Shown: positions 1 to 7,831, counted from the stretch's first letter. The stretch is 64,000 nucleotides of DNA from CAVRUH01 sp963822595 (GCA_963822595.1 CAWGIG010000001.1:372001-436000); one strand, 5' to 3'. Notes: generated from the sequence alone by a model not told the origin. Program-made: numbers and translations.

Positions 1-44
1 ATCCCGATTCCGCCGATACCAATAAAATGGCATTTTTGTAACAT
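1..44 (-). CDS. murC: UDP-N-acetylmuramate--L-alanine ligase, N-terminal tip (partial)
   Basis: Only the first 14 codons and part of the fifteenth are inside the window. They read M-L-Q-K-C then HFIGIGGIG, the glycine-rich nucleotide-binding start that is characteristic of MurC (cytoplasmic ligase adding L-Ala to UDP-MurNAc). The ATG is at 42-44 on the minus strand, preceded by a purine-rich GAGGGG ribosome site about eight bases upstream. In Chlamydia murC follows murG directly; here about 5.6 kb of accessory DNA separates it from murG (5680-6759), both reading leftwards. The closely related ligase Mpl shares this motif, but the position in the cluster favours MurC. Confidence 0.8.
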   Translation of the reverse strand, partial: MLQKCHFIGIGGIG

Positions 45-94
45 AAATTTTTCCCCTCTTCCAACTCCAATAGAGTACAAAATTTCACATTTAT

Positions 95-372
95 TCGGTA
101 GTATATAAGCCTTTATCGGGATACTCTTCACAAAAATCTCCGAATCCCAAACAATAGGAAGCAATCCTACCTTTAGAGCCCTTTCTAAAGAAAAAAATCT
201 TTTAATTCGGCAGCAATAAAGGGATGCATATGACACATGAATGCCCTGCCTGCTAATAAATCAACGCCTTCCCTTTTCAGCTTCCTGTACTGGATCCTGT
301 TAAAGTCGTTCTGGCTTTGCACCATAGAATCTTAGGTTATCCGGTTCAAGTAAGTCAATCCAAGCTTTTTCA
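95..372 (-). pseudogene. remnant of an AAA_14/DUF4143-type ATPase
   Basis: No open frame survives, but three minus-strand frames give consecutive pieces of one familiar family. Reading leftwards from 372 the first piece contains WIDLLEPDNLRFYGAKPERL and a stop. The second contains RKLKREGVDLLAGRAF and MHPFIAAELKDFF. The third, after a frameshift, contains LERALKVGLLPIVWDS. These match the WLDLLdP, LLAGRA and LERALryGtLP motifs of the AAA_14 plus DUF4143 ATPases, which are common mobile accessory genes. The N-terminal Walker part is missing, probably displaced by the vapBC pair immediately upstream. At least two frameshifts or stops make it non-functional. Confidence 0.65.
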
Positions 373-777
373 TTATTTCAACAATTGAAAAGTTCCGAGC
401 TCTTTGACAGCCTCTTTATCAAAGGTGTATGTGTAAAAACAGTCATTGGCATGGTTTTGCCTTCCAATCAGGCAATCGGAGAAGCCCGCAGAGTTACAAG
501 TTTTATAATCATTTAAGGCATGCCAGACTACATTATGATTTTCGAAAACCAATTCTTGTGTTTGTAGTAGTAGATGCAAAATGTTAACTATCTCTTCTTT
601 GGAAATTTTATAGGCACGTTCTAATACCCATACCGTTTCACATAAAGTAATTAGACTGATCCAGAGCAACTGCCCTTCGGCTGTAGATTTACTGATAATC
701 TTATTCGCAAGCGCTGCTTGATGATGATCGTCTTGAGTGAGGTATCTCACGATCACATTTGTGTCGAGGCCAATCAT
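373..777 (-). CDS. vapC: PIN-domain toxin of the VapC type
   Basis: The 134-residue protein is a complete PIN-domain ribonuclease. The acidic active-site set is visible: D5 in IGLDTN, E47 in ITLCETVW, D101 in GFSDCLIG and D120 near the end in YTFDKEA. VapC toxins cleave tRNA or rRNA in the cytoplasm when not bound by their antitoxin. The gene overlaps the upstream antitoxin gene by four bases, the usual translational coupling of such pairs. It is preceded by the antitoxin promoter and followed at once by a decayed ATPase gene, so the pair appears to be a recent arrival in the murG-murC interval. Confidence 0.87.
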   Translation of the reverse strand: MIGLDTNVIVRYLTQDDHHQAALANKIISKSTAEGQLLWISLITLCETVWVLERAYKISKEEIVNILHLLLQTQELVFENHNVVWHALNDYKTCNSAGFSDCLIGRQNHANDCFYTYTFDKEAVKELGTFQLLK

Positions 778-1022
778 TCTATGGCCTCTTGAGCACCCTC
801 AGAAATAGCTTTTTTCATTTCCGCTAAACTGACAGTTTTTTTTCTTTTTCCTTGGACAATTCCTTTGAGTTGAGAAATATGTCTTTGAATAGGAATAATA
901 AGAATCGTTCCGTCCTTTTGAATTTGAAAATCAATCTGGGTCCCCTCGTGGATCATTGCCGTTACTCTTATTTCCTTGGGAATGGTAACCTGCCCTTTGC
1001 TTGTAACAGTCGATTTTGTCAT
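774..1022 (-). CDS. vapB: SpoVT/AbrB-domain antitoxin of the VapB type
   Basis: The 82-residue protein begins with the swapped-hairpin AbrB/SpoVT signature TVTSKGQVTIPKEIR, a DNA-binding fold found in VapB and MazE antitoxins. The C-terminal half (QLKGIVQGKRKKTVSLAEMKK) is the flexible toxin-binding part. It should neutralise the VapC product of the overlapping downstream gene and repress its own promoter. A near-consensus promoter and two direct repeats lie just upstream (1033-1088). A good ribosome site (AAGGAG) precedes the ATG. Confidence 0.85.
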   Translation of the reverse strand: MTKSTVTSKGQVTIPKEIRVTAMIHEGTQIDFQIQKDGTILIIPIQRHISQLKGIVQGKRKKTVSLAEMKKAISEGAQEAIE

Positions 1023-1030
1023 GATAATTC

Positions 1031-1088
1031 TCCTTACTTTTTTCCTATTTCCTTACTTTATTGTAAGATACATAAGGATTTTTGTCAA
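1031..1088 (-). promoter_or_regulatory. vapBC promoter with two direct repeats
   Basis: On the minus strand TTGACA (1083-1088) and TACAAT (1060-1065) are separated by exactly 17 bases, almost the sigma70/sigma66 consensus. Downstream of the -10, the sequence AAAGTAAGG occurs twice (1052-1060 and 1032-1040), about 20 bases apart. One direct repeat per two helical turns suits binding of the AbrB-type antitoxin; that role is inference. The second copy also contains the ribosome-binding site. Confidence 0.7.
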
Positions 1089-1192
1089 TGTTTTCGGTCT
1101 CCAAAACACCTGTAACTCTGAATAAAAATTCACAATGTGACGTCACCACTCATTTTTATACTACTAAAGCCAATTGGGGACACAGTAAGCTA

Positions 1193-1353
1193 TACTGAAG
1201 TGGGCTCAAAAATCGGTATTTCGGGCACTTCAAAGCCCCGGGGTTCAACGATCGCAAGTGCCCTTATATTGTTTAATATTAGGGCACTTGCGATCGTTGA
1301 ACCGCGGGAGCTTTCAAGTGCCCCAAATACCGATTTTTGAGTTCACTTCAGTA
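1193..1353. mobile_element. 161-bp MITE with TA target duplication
   Basis: The element begins TACTGAAGTG and ends CACTTCAGTA, a perfect terminal inverted repeat. The complementarity continues with few mismatches almost to the centre, giving arms of nearly 80 bases around a short AT-rich loop. It is flanked on both sides by the dinucleotide TA (1191-1192 and 1354-1355). Removing it restores GTAAGC-TA-CATACG, the end of another repeat family seen whole at 13869-13962 and 24186-24287. TA duplication is the hallmark of IS630/Tc1-mariner-type transposition. There is no transposase gene, so it is non-autonomous. Confidence 0.75.
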
Positions 1354-1455
1354 TACATACGCCTATCAAGCTTTATTGTTTTTTACTAGACATTCATTTG
1401 AATTAATGATATTATATTTTTTATTTATAATAAATAACATATTAATGAGGAAATT

Positions 1456-2613
1456 ATGAGCTTTTTAACAACTAATTATTATATCAGTACATCGCATGAA
1501 GTGCATAGATTACTCGATTATGTTCGAAGGAAAAATGGGGATGTTTATTTCAAACACGTCAATGATCATTGTAATGAATTAGAAGTCATTACAAAACGAC
1601 ATTTTGAATCTTTAAGTGGTGTGTCAGAAAGAGAACTCCTAAAGGATCTCGAGGGAGTCATAAAAAAAGCAGATGGGATGTATTTGTACATAAAAGAAAT
1701 AAATGCCATTCGACGCCTCCGTAATGAGTTATTTATGTCAGTTGAGCCTAATAGAGGGAATATTCTATCCATTCCAAGAGATGTAATAGAACACCATATA
1801 TTGAAATATACCACACCAAAGCAAATAGCAGAATTAAGGGCGATCAATAGACTATTCAGAGCAGCAGGAACACATCTCGCTAAAATCCTATCCATTAACG
1901 AAGGAGGCCTTGCACTTAAAAAATGTCTTCCTAAGCACATTGCAAAAACAAGTGAAGAAAACGATAGGACTCCGATGCCCTGTCTTGGAAGAAATTTATC
2001 CTCCTATTTATCTTCCTTTCGGCTAGCAAGTGCAAGTGATGCAATCTCTTGGCTTAAAAAAGATCTCAATGCTTGTCAGACACTAAAATGTGCAAACTTC
2101 GATGACTACTATACATTTGATGATAGTCACCTTAAAGAATTATTCCAAATTTGTCCTAATATTAATTATCTGAGTATTAGAGGGACTTATATAACAAAAA
2201 TTGAAAATCTACCTGTTTCACTCATTGCACTCGATTGTAGCAGATGCTTGATCCTAACTACCCTGCCAACCCTTCCTCCTTCGTTAAAGAAACTCAATTG
2301 CAGCAATTGTACCCTCCTTACAACAATACCCTCGCTACCAGAATCATTGAGAGAGCTTGACTGGCACAATTGCCCTAAACTTATTAACCCACCAGAGCTG
2401 CCGAAGGATTTTTTTTCAGAAGATACACCAGCATTCCTAAGAGAACCCTCAAAAATTAGCTACCTTTTAGGGAGGACCAATCCTCATGGTGATTGGGGGA
2501 ATAATTATGGGAATAATTGGGGGAATAATTGGTTTGACAGTTTAAGTGTAGACATCGATCCTTATGAATATTGGTGGGTTCGCCATGTTCGCCGCCTGGA
2601 TAATCCTAAGTAG
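1456..2613 (+). CDS. F-box and leucine-rich-repeat protein, copy 1
   Basis: This 385-residue protein has three parts. Residues 15-100 form a domain shared with four paralogues in this window. Residues 104-145 (SIPRDVIEHHILKYTTP, then RAINRLFRAAG) fit the F-box pattern that binds Skp1 in eukaryotic SCF ubiquitin ligases. Residues 240-315 hold LPX-type leucine-rich repeats of about 21 residues (LPPSLKKLNCSNC), like those in bacterial type III effectors. The tail is a Gly-Asn-Trp repeat. The inferred role is a secreted adaptor directing host ubiquitination; no secretion signal can be proven. It is closely similar to copy 2 at 3620-4597, including parts of the leader, so the two arose by recent duplication. 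Confidence 0.75.
   Translation: MSFLTTNYYISTSHEVHRLLDYVRRKNGDVYFKHVNDHCNELEVITKRHFESLSGVSERELLKDLEGVIKKADGMYLYIKEINAIRRLRNELFMSVEPNRGNILSIPRDVIEHHILKYTTPKQIAELRAINRLFRAAGTHLAKILSINEGGLALKKCLPKHIAKTSEENDRTPMPCLGRNLSSYLSSFRLASASDAISWLKKDLNACQTLKCANFDDYYTFDDSHLKELFQICPNINYLSIRGTYITKIENLPVSLIALDCSRCLILTTLPTLPPSLKKLNCSNCTLLTTIPSLPESLRELDWHNCPKLINPPELPKDFFSEDTPAFLREPSKISYLLGRTNPHGDWGNNYGNNWGNNWFDSLSVDIDPYEYWWVRHVRRLDNPK
2497..2532 (+). repeat. three 12-bp tandem repeats inside F-box/LRR copy 1
   Basis: The unit GGGAATAATTGG, coding Gly-Asn-Asn-Trp (Tyr in the first unit), is repeated three times in frame. The paralogue at 3620 lacks it. The unit length is a multiple of three, so copy-number changes would vary the tail without breaking the frame. 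Confidence 0.8.
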
Positions 2614-2624
2614 TCCCAAGAGCG

Positions 2625-3428
2625 CTAGATTCCTGAGTGAGATATTTGTCTGAAACTAATACATTCGGGCCTACAGTTGCACGGAACTGCTTCAACTGTG
2701 TTAGCATTAGCTGGAACATTGGCTCGGACCTTTTCGGCTGCTTTGGGCTCTTTATTATAGGGTTCATAAGGGACGGCAAAAACGTTCGAAAAGTAGACAG
2801 TATCTACAGTATGACCAGCTCCTAAGATAGCATTAACCACCCCACTCATTGTTTCCGGATCGCACAAATCAGAAATGATATGTTGGATACGATGTTGATC
2901 AAAGAAAGCTTTCCCTTTTTTGTACCAAGCATCATTGGAGAGCCAGCTTATCCCCTTTTCTATGCACCTTTGGAGATCTCTTATTTGACACTCTGCATGA
3001 TGATGATGTTTACCCGTTTTACACAGATTAAAAAACGGATCACTCTCTCTCAGAAATGCTTTAATTTTGTTGATGGCACTTTCTCTTTTAGTGCATCTTC
3101 GCACAATTTTTGCAACTCCGTTCCAAAAATGAGAAACGGCTAAACCATGATCGATGATTACTATATGTTCAATTTTCTTTCCTCGACGCCGTAAAGAATC
3201 CCCACGCTGAACCGCGAGATCAAGAGTATAAAATCCCGAAACTCCAATGATGGTATCTCCAACAATTGAAGTTTTCCTCATGTTCTCTAAAACAGCAACT
3301 TCACCTACTTCATTGGTAGTTACCCATAATCTATTACAACATAAATCATTGGGAGCAACTCTAGGTACCTTAGAAAGGTCCACCGTTTCAAATTCTTCTC
3401 TATCTCTTTTTCTTGTGGTTGGGTTCAT
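2625..3428 (-). CDS. uncharacterised 267-aa protein, possibly methyltransferase-like
   Basis: I do not recognise this protein with confidence. Visible features are a basic N-terminus (RKRDREE), a stretch GVSGFYTLDLAVQR followed about 25 residues later by HIVIIDHGLAVSHFW, and a later ISDLCDPETMSG and VYFSNVFAVPY. That spacing recalls the Rossmann core of some SAM-dependent methyltransferases (nucleotide loop, acidic strand, then strand with SN), but the glycine motif is not canonical. A histidine-rich patch (GKHHHHAEC) lies near residue 145. It sits between the two duplicated F-box/LRR genes on the opposite strand, ending 11 bases from copy 1. It may have travelled with them. Confidence 0.6.
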   Translation of the reverse strand: MNPTTRKRDREEFETVDLSKVPRVAPNDLCCNRLWVTTNEVGEVAVLENMRKTSIVGDTIIGVSGFYTLDLAVQRGDSLRRRGKKIEHIVIIDHGLAVSHFWNGVAKIVRRCTKRESAINKIKAFLRESDPFFNLCKTGKHHHHAECQIRDLQRCIEKGISWLSNDAWYKKGKAFFDQHRIQHIISDLCDPETMSGVVNAILGAGHTVDTVYFSNVFAVPYEPYNKEPKAAEKVRANVPANANTVEAVPCNCRPECISFRQISHSGI

Positions 3429-3619
3429 TATTATTTCCTGTGTTGCGAGTAGGGGATTTTACTCACAATGACAATTTGCCGTCACCACTAATTTTGAAGT
3501 CTCGACTAGAGCTAACTCTTGTGCCGACATAAGCCCATTAAACTTTTTTGTTTTTAATAGACATTAATTTTAATTAAATATATTATATTTTATAATAAAT
3601 AAAATATTCAGGAATAATT

Positions 3620-4597
3620 ATGAGCTTAAACTTTTATATTAGTGCACCAATCGAGGTGAATAGATTACTGGATTATGTCCGAAGTAGAAATGGGGATGTT
3701 TATTTCAAACACGTCAATGATCATTGTAATGAATTAGAAGTCATTACAAAAGGACATTTTGAATCTTTAAGTGGTGAGTCAGAAAGAGAACTCCTAAAGG
3801 ATCTCGAGGGAGTCATAAAAAAAGCAGACAGGATGTATTTGTACACACGAGAAATAAATGTCATTAGACGCCTCCGTAATCAGCTTTTTATGTCAGTTGA
3901 GCCATGTAAAGGAAATATTTTATCGATTCCAAGAGACGTTATTGAACACCATATATTGAAATTTACCACACCAAAGCAAATAGAAGATTTAAGGTGGGTA
4001 AATTCACGATTCAGAGCAGCAGGAACACAACTTGCTAAAATCCTATCCATTAACGAAGGATGCCTTGCACTTAAAAAATGCCTTCCTAAAAAATACTTTG
4101 GTAAACCTTTATTTTCTTCGAATCTCTTTAAAATTAGTTCAGCTGGGGATGCAATCTCTTGGCTTAAAAGGGATCTCAATGCTTCCGAGAAACTAAAATA
4201 TGCTAACTTCGATGGCTATCCAAACTTGAACGCTAGTCATCTTAAGGAATTATTTGAAATTTGTCCTAATATTAATTATTTAAGTCTTAGACAGACTTTT
4301 ATAAGAGAAATTGGAAATCTTCCTATTCAACTTTTTGCACTCGATTGTAGCATCAGCTTCCAACTAACGGCTCTGCCAAACCTTCCTGCTTCATTAAAGA
4401 AGCTCAATTGCAGCAATTGTAGATCCCTTACAACAATACCCTCTCTACCAGAATCATTAAGACAGCTTGACTGGAGCAATTGCCCTAATCTTATTAACCC
4501 CCCTAAGATGCCCCCGTATTGTTTAGATCAGAAAGATCTCAACCAAATTCTATCGAATAAATTTCGCATTAAAGCTGAGGCAAATACGGATGTCTGA
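3620..4597 (+). CDS. F-box and leucine-rich-repeat protein, copy 2
   Basis: The 325-residue protein parallels copy 1 almost residue for residue through the N-terminal domain, where long DNA stretches are identical. The F-box (about residues 100-142, SIPRDVIEHHILKFTTP) and the three LPX-type leucine-rich repeats (LPASLKKLNCSNC, LPESLRQLDWSNC) are kept. It lacks the Gly-Asn-Trp tail of copy 1. Differences cluster between the F-box and the repeats and in the repeats themselves, as expected if the repeats choose the target. Its last 48 bases overlap the 3' end of the oppositely oriented oxygenase gene. Function as a host-directed ubiquitin-ligase adaptor is inferred. Confidence 0.75.
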   Translation: MSLNFYISAPIEVNRLLDYVRSRNGDVYFKHVNDHCNELEVITKGHFESLSGESERELLKDLEGVIKKADRMYLYTREINVIRRLRNQLFMSVEPCKGNILSIPRDVIEHHILKFTTPKQIEDLRWVNSRFRAAGTQLAKILSINEGCLALKKCLPKKYFGKPLFSSNLFKISSAGDAISWLKRDLNASEKLKYANFDGYPNLNASHLKELFEICPNINYLSLRQTFIREIGNLPIQLFALDCSISFQLTALPNLPASLKKLNCSNCRSLTTIPSLPESLRQLDWSNCPNLINPPKMPPYCLDQKDLNQILSNKFRIKAEANTDV

Positions 4598-5152
4598 TCC
4601 ATAGTAGGGATGAACCCAATGGAGCATATCCCCCGGGAAAAGGAAAAGTGTTCCGGGCTTAGGAAAAAAACCGTATTGAATATTATTCTTATCGATAAAA
4701 TCAATTCTTCCGCTGTAGGGATGTTCGGGGGTCGGTTGTTCTGTGCGAATGTAATAGCCGGCGCTTATTTGGCTTCCGGGATGGACATGTGGGGAATTAT
4801 AGCTTCCTCCGAAGGCAACATTATACCAAGCTCCGGCGTAGTTCCATTCGTAACTGTCTTTTAAGGGGACGCCTAATCGAGTGTGATGGGTGCGGATGTA
4901 GTCTGTTATGGGAGCTGAAAAACTATCAAAGAGTAGAAGCAATTGATTGCTTGCCGGGGAACCATCGCCTAATTTAGCATCCAGATTACGTTCGCTGTGC
5001 CAGCCTCCGATGTTACTATGTTTGAGTATTTCTTTAATCCCTGTTGTTCGCGTTATTTCTTGGTGTACAATTTCGTCCAATTTCTGATTGAGCCCTTCCT
5101 GTTCGAGGTGGTATTCGTGAATAAGTGGATTTAATTTTTTATCGGGGCCCAT
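4550..5152 (-). CDS. 2OG-Fe(II) oxygenase family protein
   Basis: The 200-residue protein ends with a double-stranded beta-helix typical of the putative 2-oxoglutarate/iron oxygenases that carry the N-x-x-H-x-HPGS motif. Here this is NSPHVHPGSQISAGYYI (H122, H124), followed by GTLFLFPGDMLHWVHPY with the distal histidine (H178 or H181) and the 2OG-binding arginine in DIRICLSFN (R189). The substrate is unknown. The N-terminal 60 residues resemble the helical lead-in of the same family. The ATG follows a CCGGAG ribosome site. It converges with and overlaps the F-box/LRR gene by 48 bases, which suggests that the sequence to the left was joined here recently. Confidence 0.75.
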   Translation of the reverse strand: MGPDKKLNPLIHEYHLEQEGLNQKLDEIVHQEITRTTGIKEILKHSNIGGWHSERNLDAKLGDGSPASNQLLLLFDSFSAPITDYIRTHHTRLGVPLKDSYEWNYAGAWYNVAFGGSYNSPHVHPGSQISAGYYIRTEQPTPEHPYSGRIDFIDKNNIQYGFFPKPGTLFLFPGDMLHWVHPYYGSDIRICLSFNAKFIR

Positions 5153-5283
5153 AACATATACTCCGGTTTGAGTTATTTTTCAATCAGACACTATAAACCA
5201 AAACATATATAATTGTAGTATTGATTTCAATAAATATATTTACTTAATGAATTAAGCCTTCAAAAAGTTTAGCAATTTCATTG

Positions 5284-5419
5284 CCTTTTGAAAGCCCAGC
5301 GCCGCCAAAGCCCCGAAACGGCCTCTAGAAGATCCCTTGCACACTATGTGCCGCGCCTTTCAGGGCTCAGAGCTCTTGTTTATCATTCCCAGGCCTTCCG
5401 GCGCTGGGCTTTCAAAAGC
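5284..5419. repeat. 136-bp inverted repeat in a gene-free interval
   Basis: The outer arms match over about 20 bases: CCTTTTGAAAGCCCAGCGCC at the left and its complement, GGCGCTGGGCTTTCAAAAG, at the right. The inner part pairs poorly. Apart from this, the 309-base interval 5153-5461 holds only AT-rich sequence that probably carries the oxygenase promoter. The repeat lies between the small membrane-protein gene after murG and the island, so it could mark the island border or end murG-operon transcription. Confidence 0.6.
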
Positions 5420-5461
5420 CACGCTTTCAGCGCTCATGAAACAATAAACTATTCTTTAATG

Positions 5462-5683
5462 CTAGAGGTGTGAAACTGCAGATTGCAGGAGCCAAAACCA
5501 TACGGTTAAGTTAAAGATAACTAGAAAGATTTGCCATAGAGTCCTTCTCTTTGTTAATTTTTCTGGATGTTGGATGTAGTCATGTAATTGTTCATTGAAT
5601 AAGTTGCAGATAAATGCTAAGTATGCAAATGCGAAAATAAACTGCACTCCGATACAGATCCATGTGATTATGTCATAACTCAA
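5462..5683 (-). CDS. small two-helix membrane protein following murG
   Basis: The 73-residue product has two hydrophobic helices, at about residues 6-30 (IITWICIGVQFIFAFAYLAF) and 49-70, with a polar loop between them. The start ATG overlaps the end of murG by four bases, so it is translated with the wall-synthesis operon. I recognise no family. An inner-membrane accessory to the lipid II enzymes is only a guess from context. Confidence 0.65.
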   Translation of the reverse strand: MSYDIITWICIGVQFIFAFAYLAFICNLFNEQLHDYIQHPEKLTKRRTLWQIFLVIFNLTVWFWLLQSAVSHL

Positions 5684-6759
5684 TGACTTATATCTCTCTT
5701 AAGTAGGTTGTAGACTAATTCCGGGAGGCTTTGCATTTGTGAGTTCTGCTTGTATTGCGCTATTGATTTTTTCATTTGCTCTACGGGCAACTCCAGAATT
5801 TTTTTTGCCAAATCGTTTGGCTTCAGATTTCTCTCCAAGATTTTTTCTCCGCCACCCACTGTGCGAATCATGAAGTCGGCATTTTTCTCCTGATGGTTGT
5901 CCATCGCTTGAGGAAAGGGGATCATAATCAATGGCACTTCAAACTCAATCGCTTCCGCAATCGTTCCCGCACCCGATCGCGTGATGGCAACATCTGCTGC
6001 AGACCAGGCGTAATCCATGCGTGGCTCAAAATCTTTGACACACGAGCGCATTTGATGCTTCGCATAAAATTCCATAGCTTGACGCGACGTTTGGGAACTC
6101 CCTGTGAAGTGGATGACTTGCAAATCCTTTAATCTAGGAACACACTCAAAGAAGGATTGATTTATAGCGTCGGCTCCTTGCGAACCGCCAAAAATGAGAA
6201 CGGTTTTCATCAATGGATCGAGTTTAAAATAGTTTCTAGATTCGGCAACCGAAACATGCTGCTTTAATTTGAGAGGCATTTCAACCGGCACTACTTTTCC
6301 GGAAAGACTTTTGGAAGCATCGGGTATCGAAATTGCTGTAAACTGGACATACGGTGAAAGAAGCTTGTTGACACGTCCCGGAACAGCATTTTGCTCATGC
6401 AGAATGATGGGAATAGAAGATAATTTTGCAGCCGACAAAATGGGGAAGGTATAAAAACTTCCGAAACCCACGACATAATCCGGCTTAAATTCTTTTAATA
6501 TCCGTCTTCCCTCGACCATTCCCTGCCCCACCTGAAACACTCCACGCGCTAGCTTGAATGGATTTTTTGTAGATAAGAATCCACAGGTGATTTCCTGAAA
6601 AGCAAATTGATTTCTGTCGAAATACTTATTTTTTCCAAGTCCACCGCCGACAAATTTCACTTCTACACCTTTTTCCGAGAGCTCTTTTCCTAAACATGTT
6701 GCAGGATAAACATGTCCGCCGGTGCCCCCAACTGCTATCAGAACCCTTTTTTTAGACAT
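5680..6759 (-). CDS. murG: UDP-GlcNAc--undecaprenyl-PP-MurNAc-pentapeptide GlcNAc transferase
   Basis: MurG turns lipid I into lipid II on the inner face of the cytoplasmic membrane. The 359-residue length is normal. The N-terminal donor loop GGTGGHVYPA (residues 11-20) and the Rossmann-like second-domain motifs FGGSQGADAIN (about 190) and AITRSGAGTIAEA (about 260) are intact. The gene starts 22 bases inside the 3' end of ftsW and overlaps the next small membrane gene by four bases, so all are co-transcribed. The usual neighbour murC is displaced to the window edge by an accessory island. Confidence 0.96.
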   Translation of the reverse strand: MSKKRVLIAVGGTGGHVYPATCLGKELSEKGVEVKFVGGGLGKNKYFDRNQFAFQEITCGFLSTKNPFKLARGVFQVGQGMVEGRRILKEFKPDYVVGFGSFYTFPILSAAKLSSIPIILHEQNAVPGRVNKLLSPYVQFTAISIPDASKSLSGKVVPVEMPLKLKQHVSVAESRNYFKLDPLMKTVLIFGGSQGADAINQSFFECVPRLKDLQVIHFTGSSQTSRQAMEFYAKHQMRSCVKDFEPRMDYAWSAADVAITRSGAGTIAEAIEFEVPLIMIPFPQAMDNHQEKNADFMIRTVGGGEKILERNLKPNDLAKKILELPVEQMKKSIAQYKQNSQMQSLPELVYNLLKRDISH

Positions 6760-7829
6760 TTTTTATCCTCATATATGCTTAGTAAAAGCCCCACACCCAT
6801 AAAATTAGCCATTAATGATGATCCTCCTTGACTAAAGAAGGGAAGATTAAGACCCGTACTTGGTAACAGCCCTGATACAACCCCTAAATTCAAAAAAGCT
6901 TGCATGCAAATTAGGAACGTTATGACTGATCCCATATAAAATCCTACCTCATCCTTAGAGTGTGCAGCAATATAAAATCCGAGGTAGGCAAAAATCATGT
7001 AGCAGGATATCAGCAAAGAGATTCCGAGAAATCCGTACTCTTCTGCATAGACGGCTGCGATGTAATCGTTTTGGGCTTCAGGGAGAAAACTTAGTTTTTG
7101 CCAGCTTTCTCCAGGACCTAGCCCAAACATCTTTCCGGAGCCTGTTGCAATTTTTGCCTGATAAGGCTGGTGGCCCTTTCCGCGAAGATCGAGCTCGGGA
7201 TTTAAATATACTTTTATTCGCGCAGAGACATAGGGAAGATGATAAGCAAACGCGCCGCCCACTAACATAAATCCGACTAATGGCCAAGCCCAAAACTTCA
7301 TCGGTACACGTGTTAGAAGGAACATTGCGAAAAGTGTCATACCGATTACAACGACTGTTCCGTTGTTGGGTTCAATCAAGATGAGTCCCATCGGAATGGC
7401 GATAAGTCCAACGACTTGCAAAAGCTTCTTTAAATCAAACTTTTTCAGATGAATGTATTTATAAATAAAAAATGCAGGGATGACGTATTTTACAAATTCT
7501 GAAGGTTGAAAGGAAAACCCGCCGAAACCTAGCCAACGACGTGATCCGTTGACGACACGACCAACACCCGGAATCAAAGTGAGAAGAAGCAAAATAATAA
7601 ACAATCCGAAAAGAAAAGGACTAATTTCTACAAATTTTCTATATCCAACTTTCCAAACAGTGGCAGCCAAAGCAATCCCGATGCCGGCGAAGAGGATCTG
7701 TTTGAAAAAACCATGATGAGCATTTGAATCGAGGTCGTGGTCGATGATTTCTGCAGATGTGGTGGAATAGATCATCACCAAACCCATTGCAAAAATAGTC
7801 GCGACGACGACCAGAAGAAAATATTTCAT
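6738..7829 (-). CDS. ftsW: SEDS-family lipid II polymerase/flippase-like protein FtsW
   Basis: This is a 363-residue polytopic membrane protein of the FtsW/RodA/SpoVE family, which polymerises lipid II at the division site with a partner transpeptidase. Family signatures include the GSRRWLGFGGFSFQPSEFVKY block near residue 95 and the C-terminal GLLPSTGLNLPFFSQGGSSL segment near 320. The position between the LysM gene and murG is as in Chlamydia, which favours FtsW over RodA. The start lies two bases after the LysM stop codon. The ribosome site is weak, consistent with translational coupling. Confidence 0.94.
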   Translation of the reverse strand: MKYFLLVVVATIFAMGLVMIYSTTSAEIIDHDLDSNAHHGFFKQILFAGIGIALAATVWKVGYRKFVEISPFLFGLFIILLLLTLIPGVGRVVNGSRRWLGFGGFSFQPSEFVKYVIPAFFIYKYIHLKKFDLKKLLQVVGLIAIPMGLILIEPNNGTVVVIGMTLFAMFLLTRVPMKFWAWPLVGFMLVGGAFAYHLPYVSARIKVYLNPELDLRGKGHQPYQAKIATGSGKMFGLGPGESWQKLSFLPEAQNDYIAAVYAEEYGFLGISLLISCYMIFAYLGFYIAAHSKDEVGFYMGSVITFLICMQAFLNLGVVSGLLPSTGLNLPFFSQGGSSLMANFMGVGLLLSIYEDKKCLKKGF

Positions 7830-7831
7830 GC

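Noticed and set aside
1137..1340. Open frame of 67 codons on the plus strand
   Set aside because: It lies almost wholly on the MITE and its flank; the arms are self-complementary, and no ribosome site precedes it.
2497..2532. Variable-number tandem repeat as a phase-variation switch
   Set aside because: The unit is 12 bp, so changes in number keep the frame; it could change the tail length but not turn the gene off.
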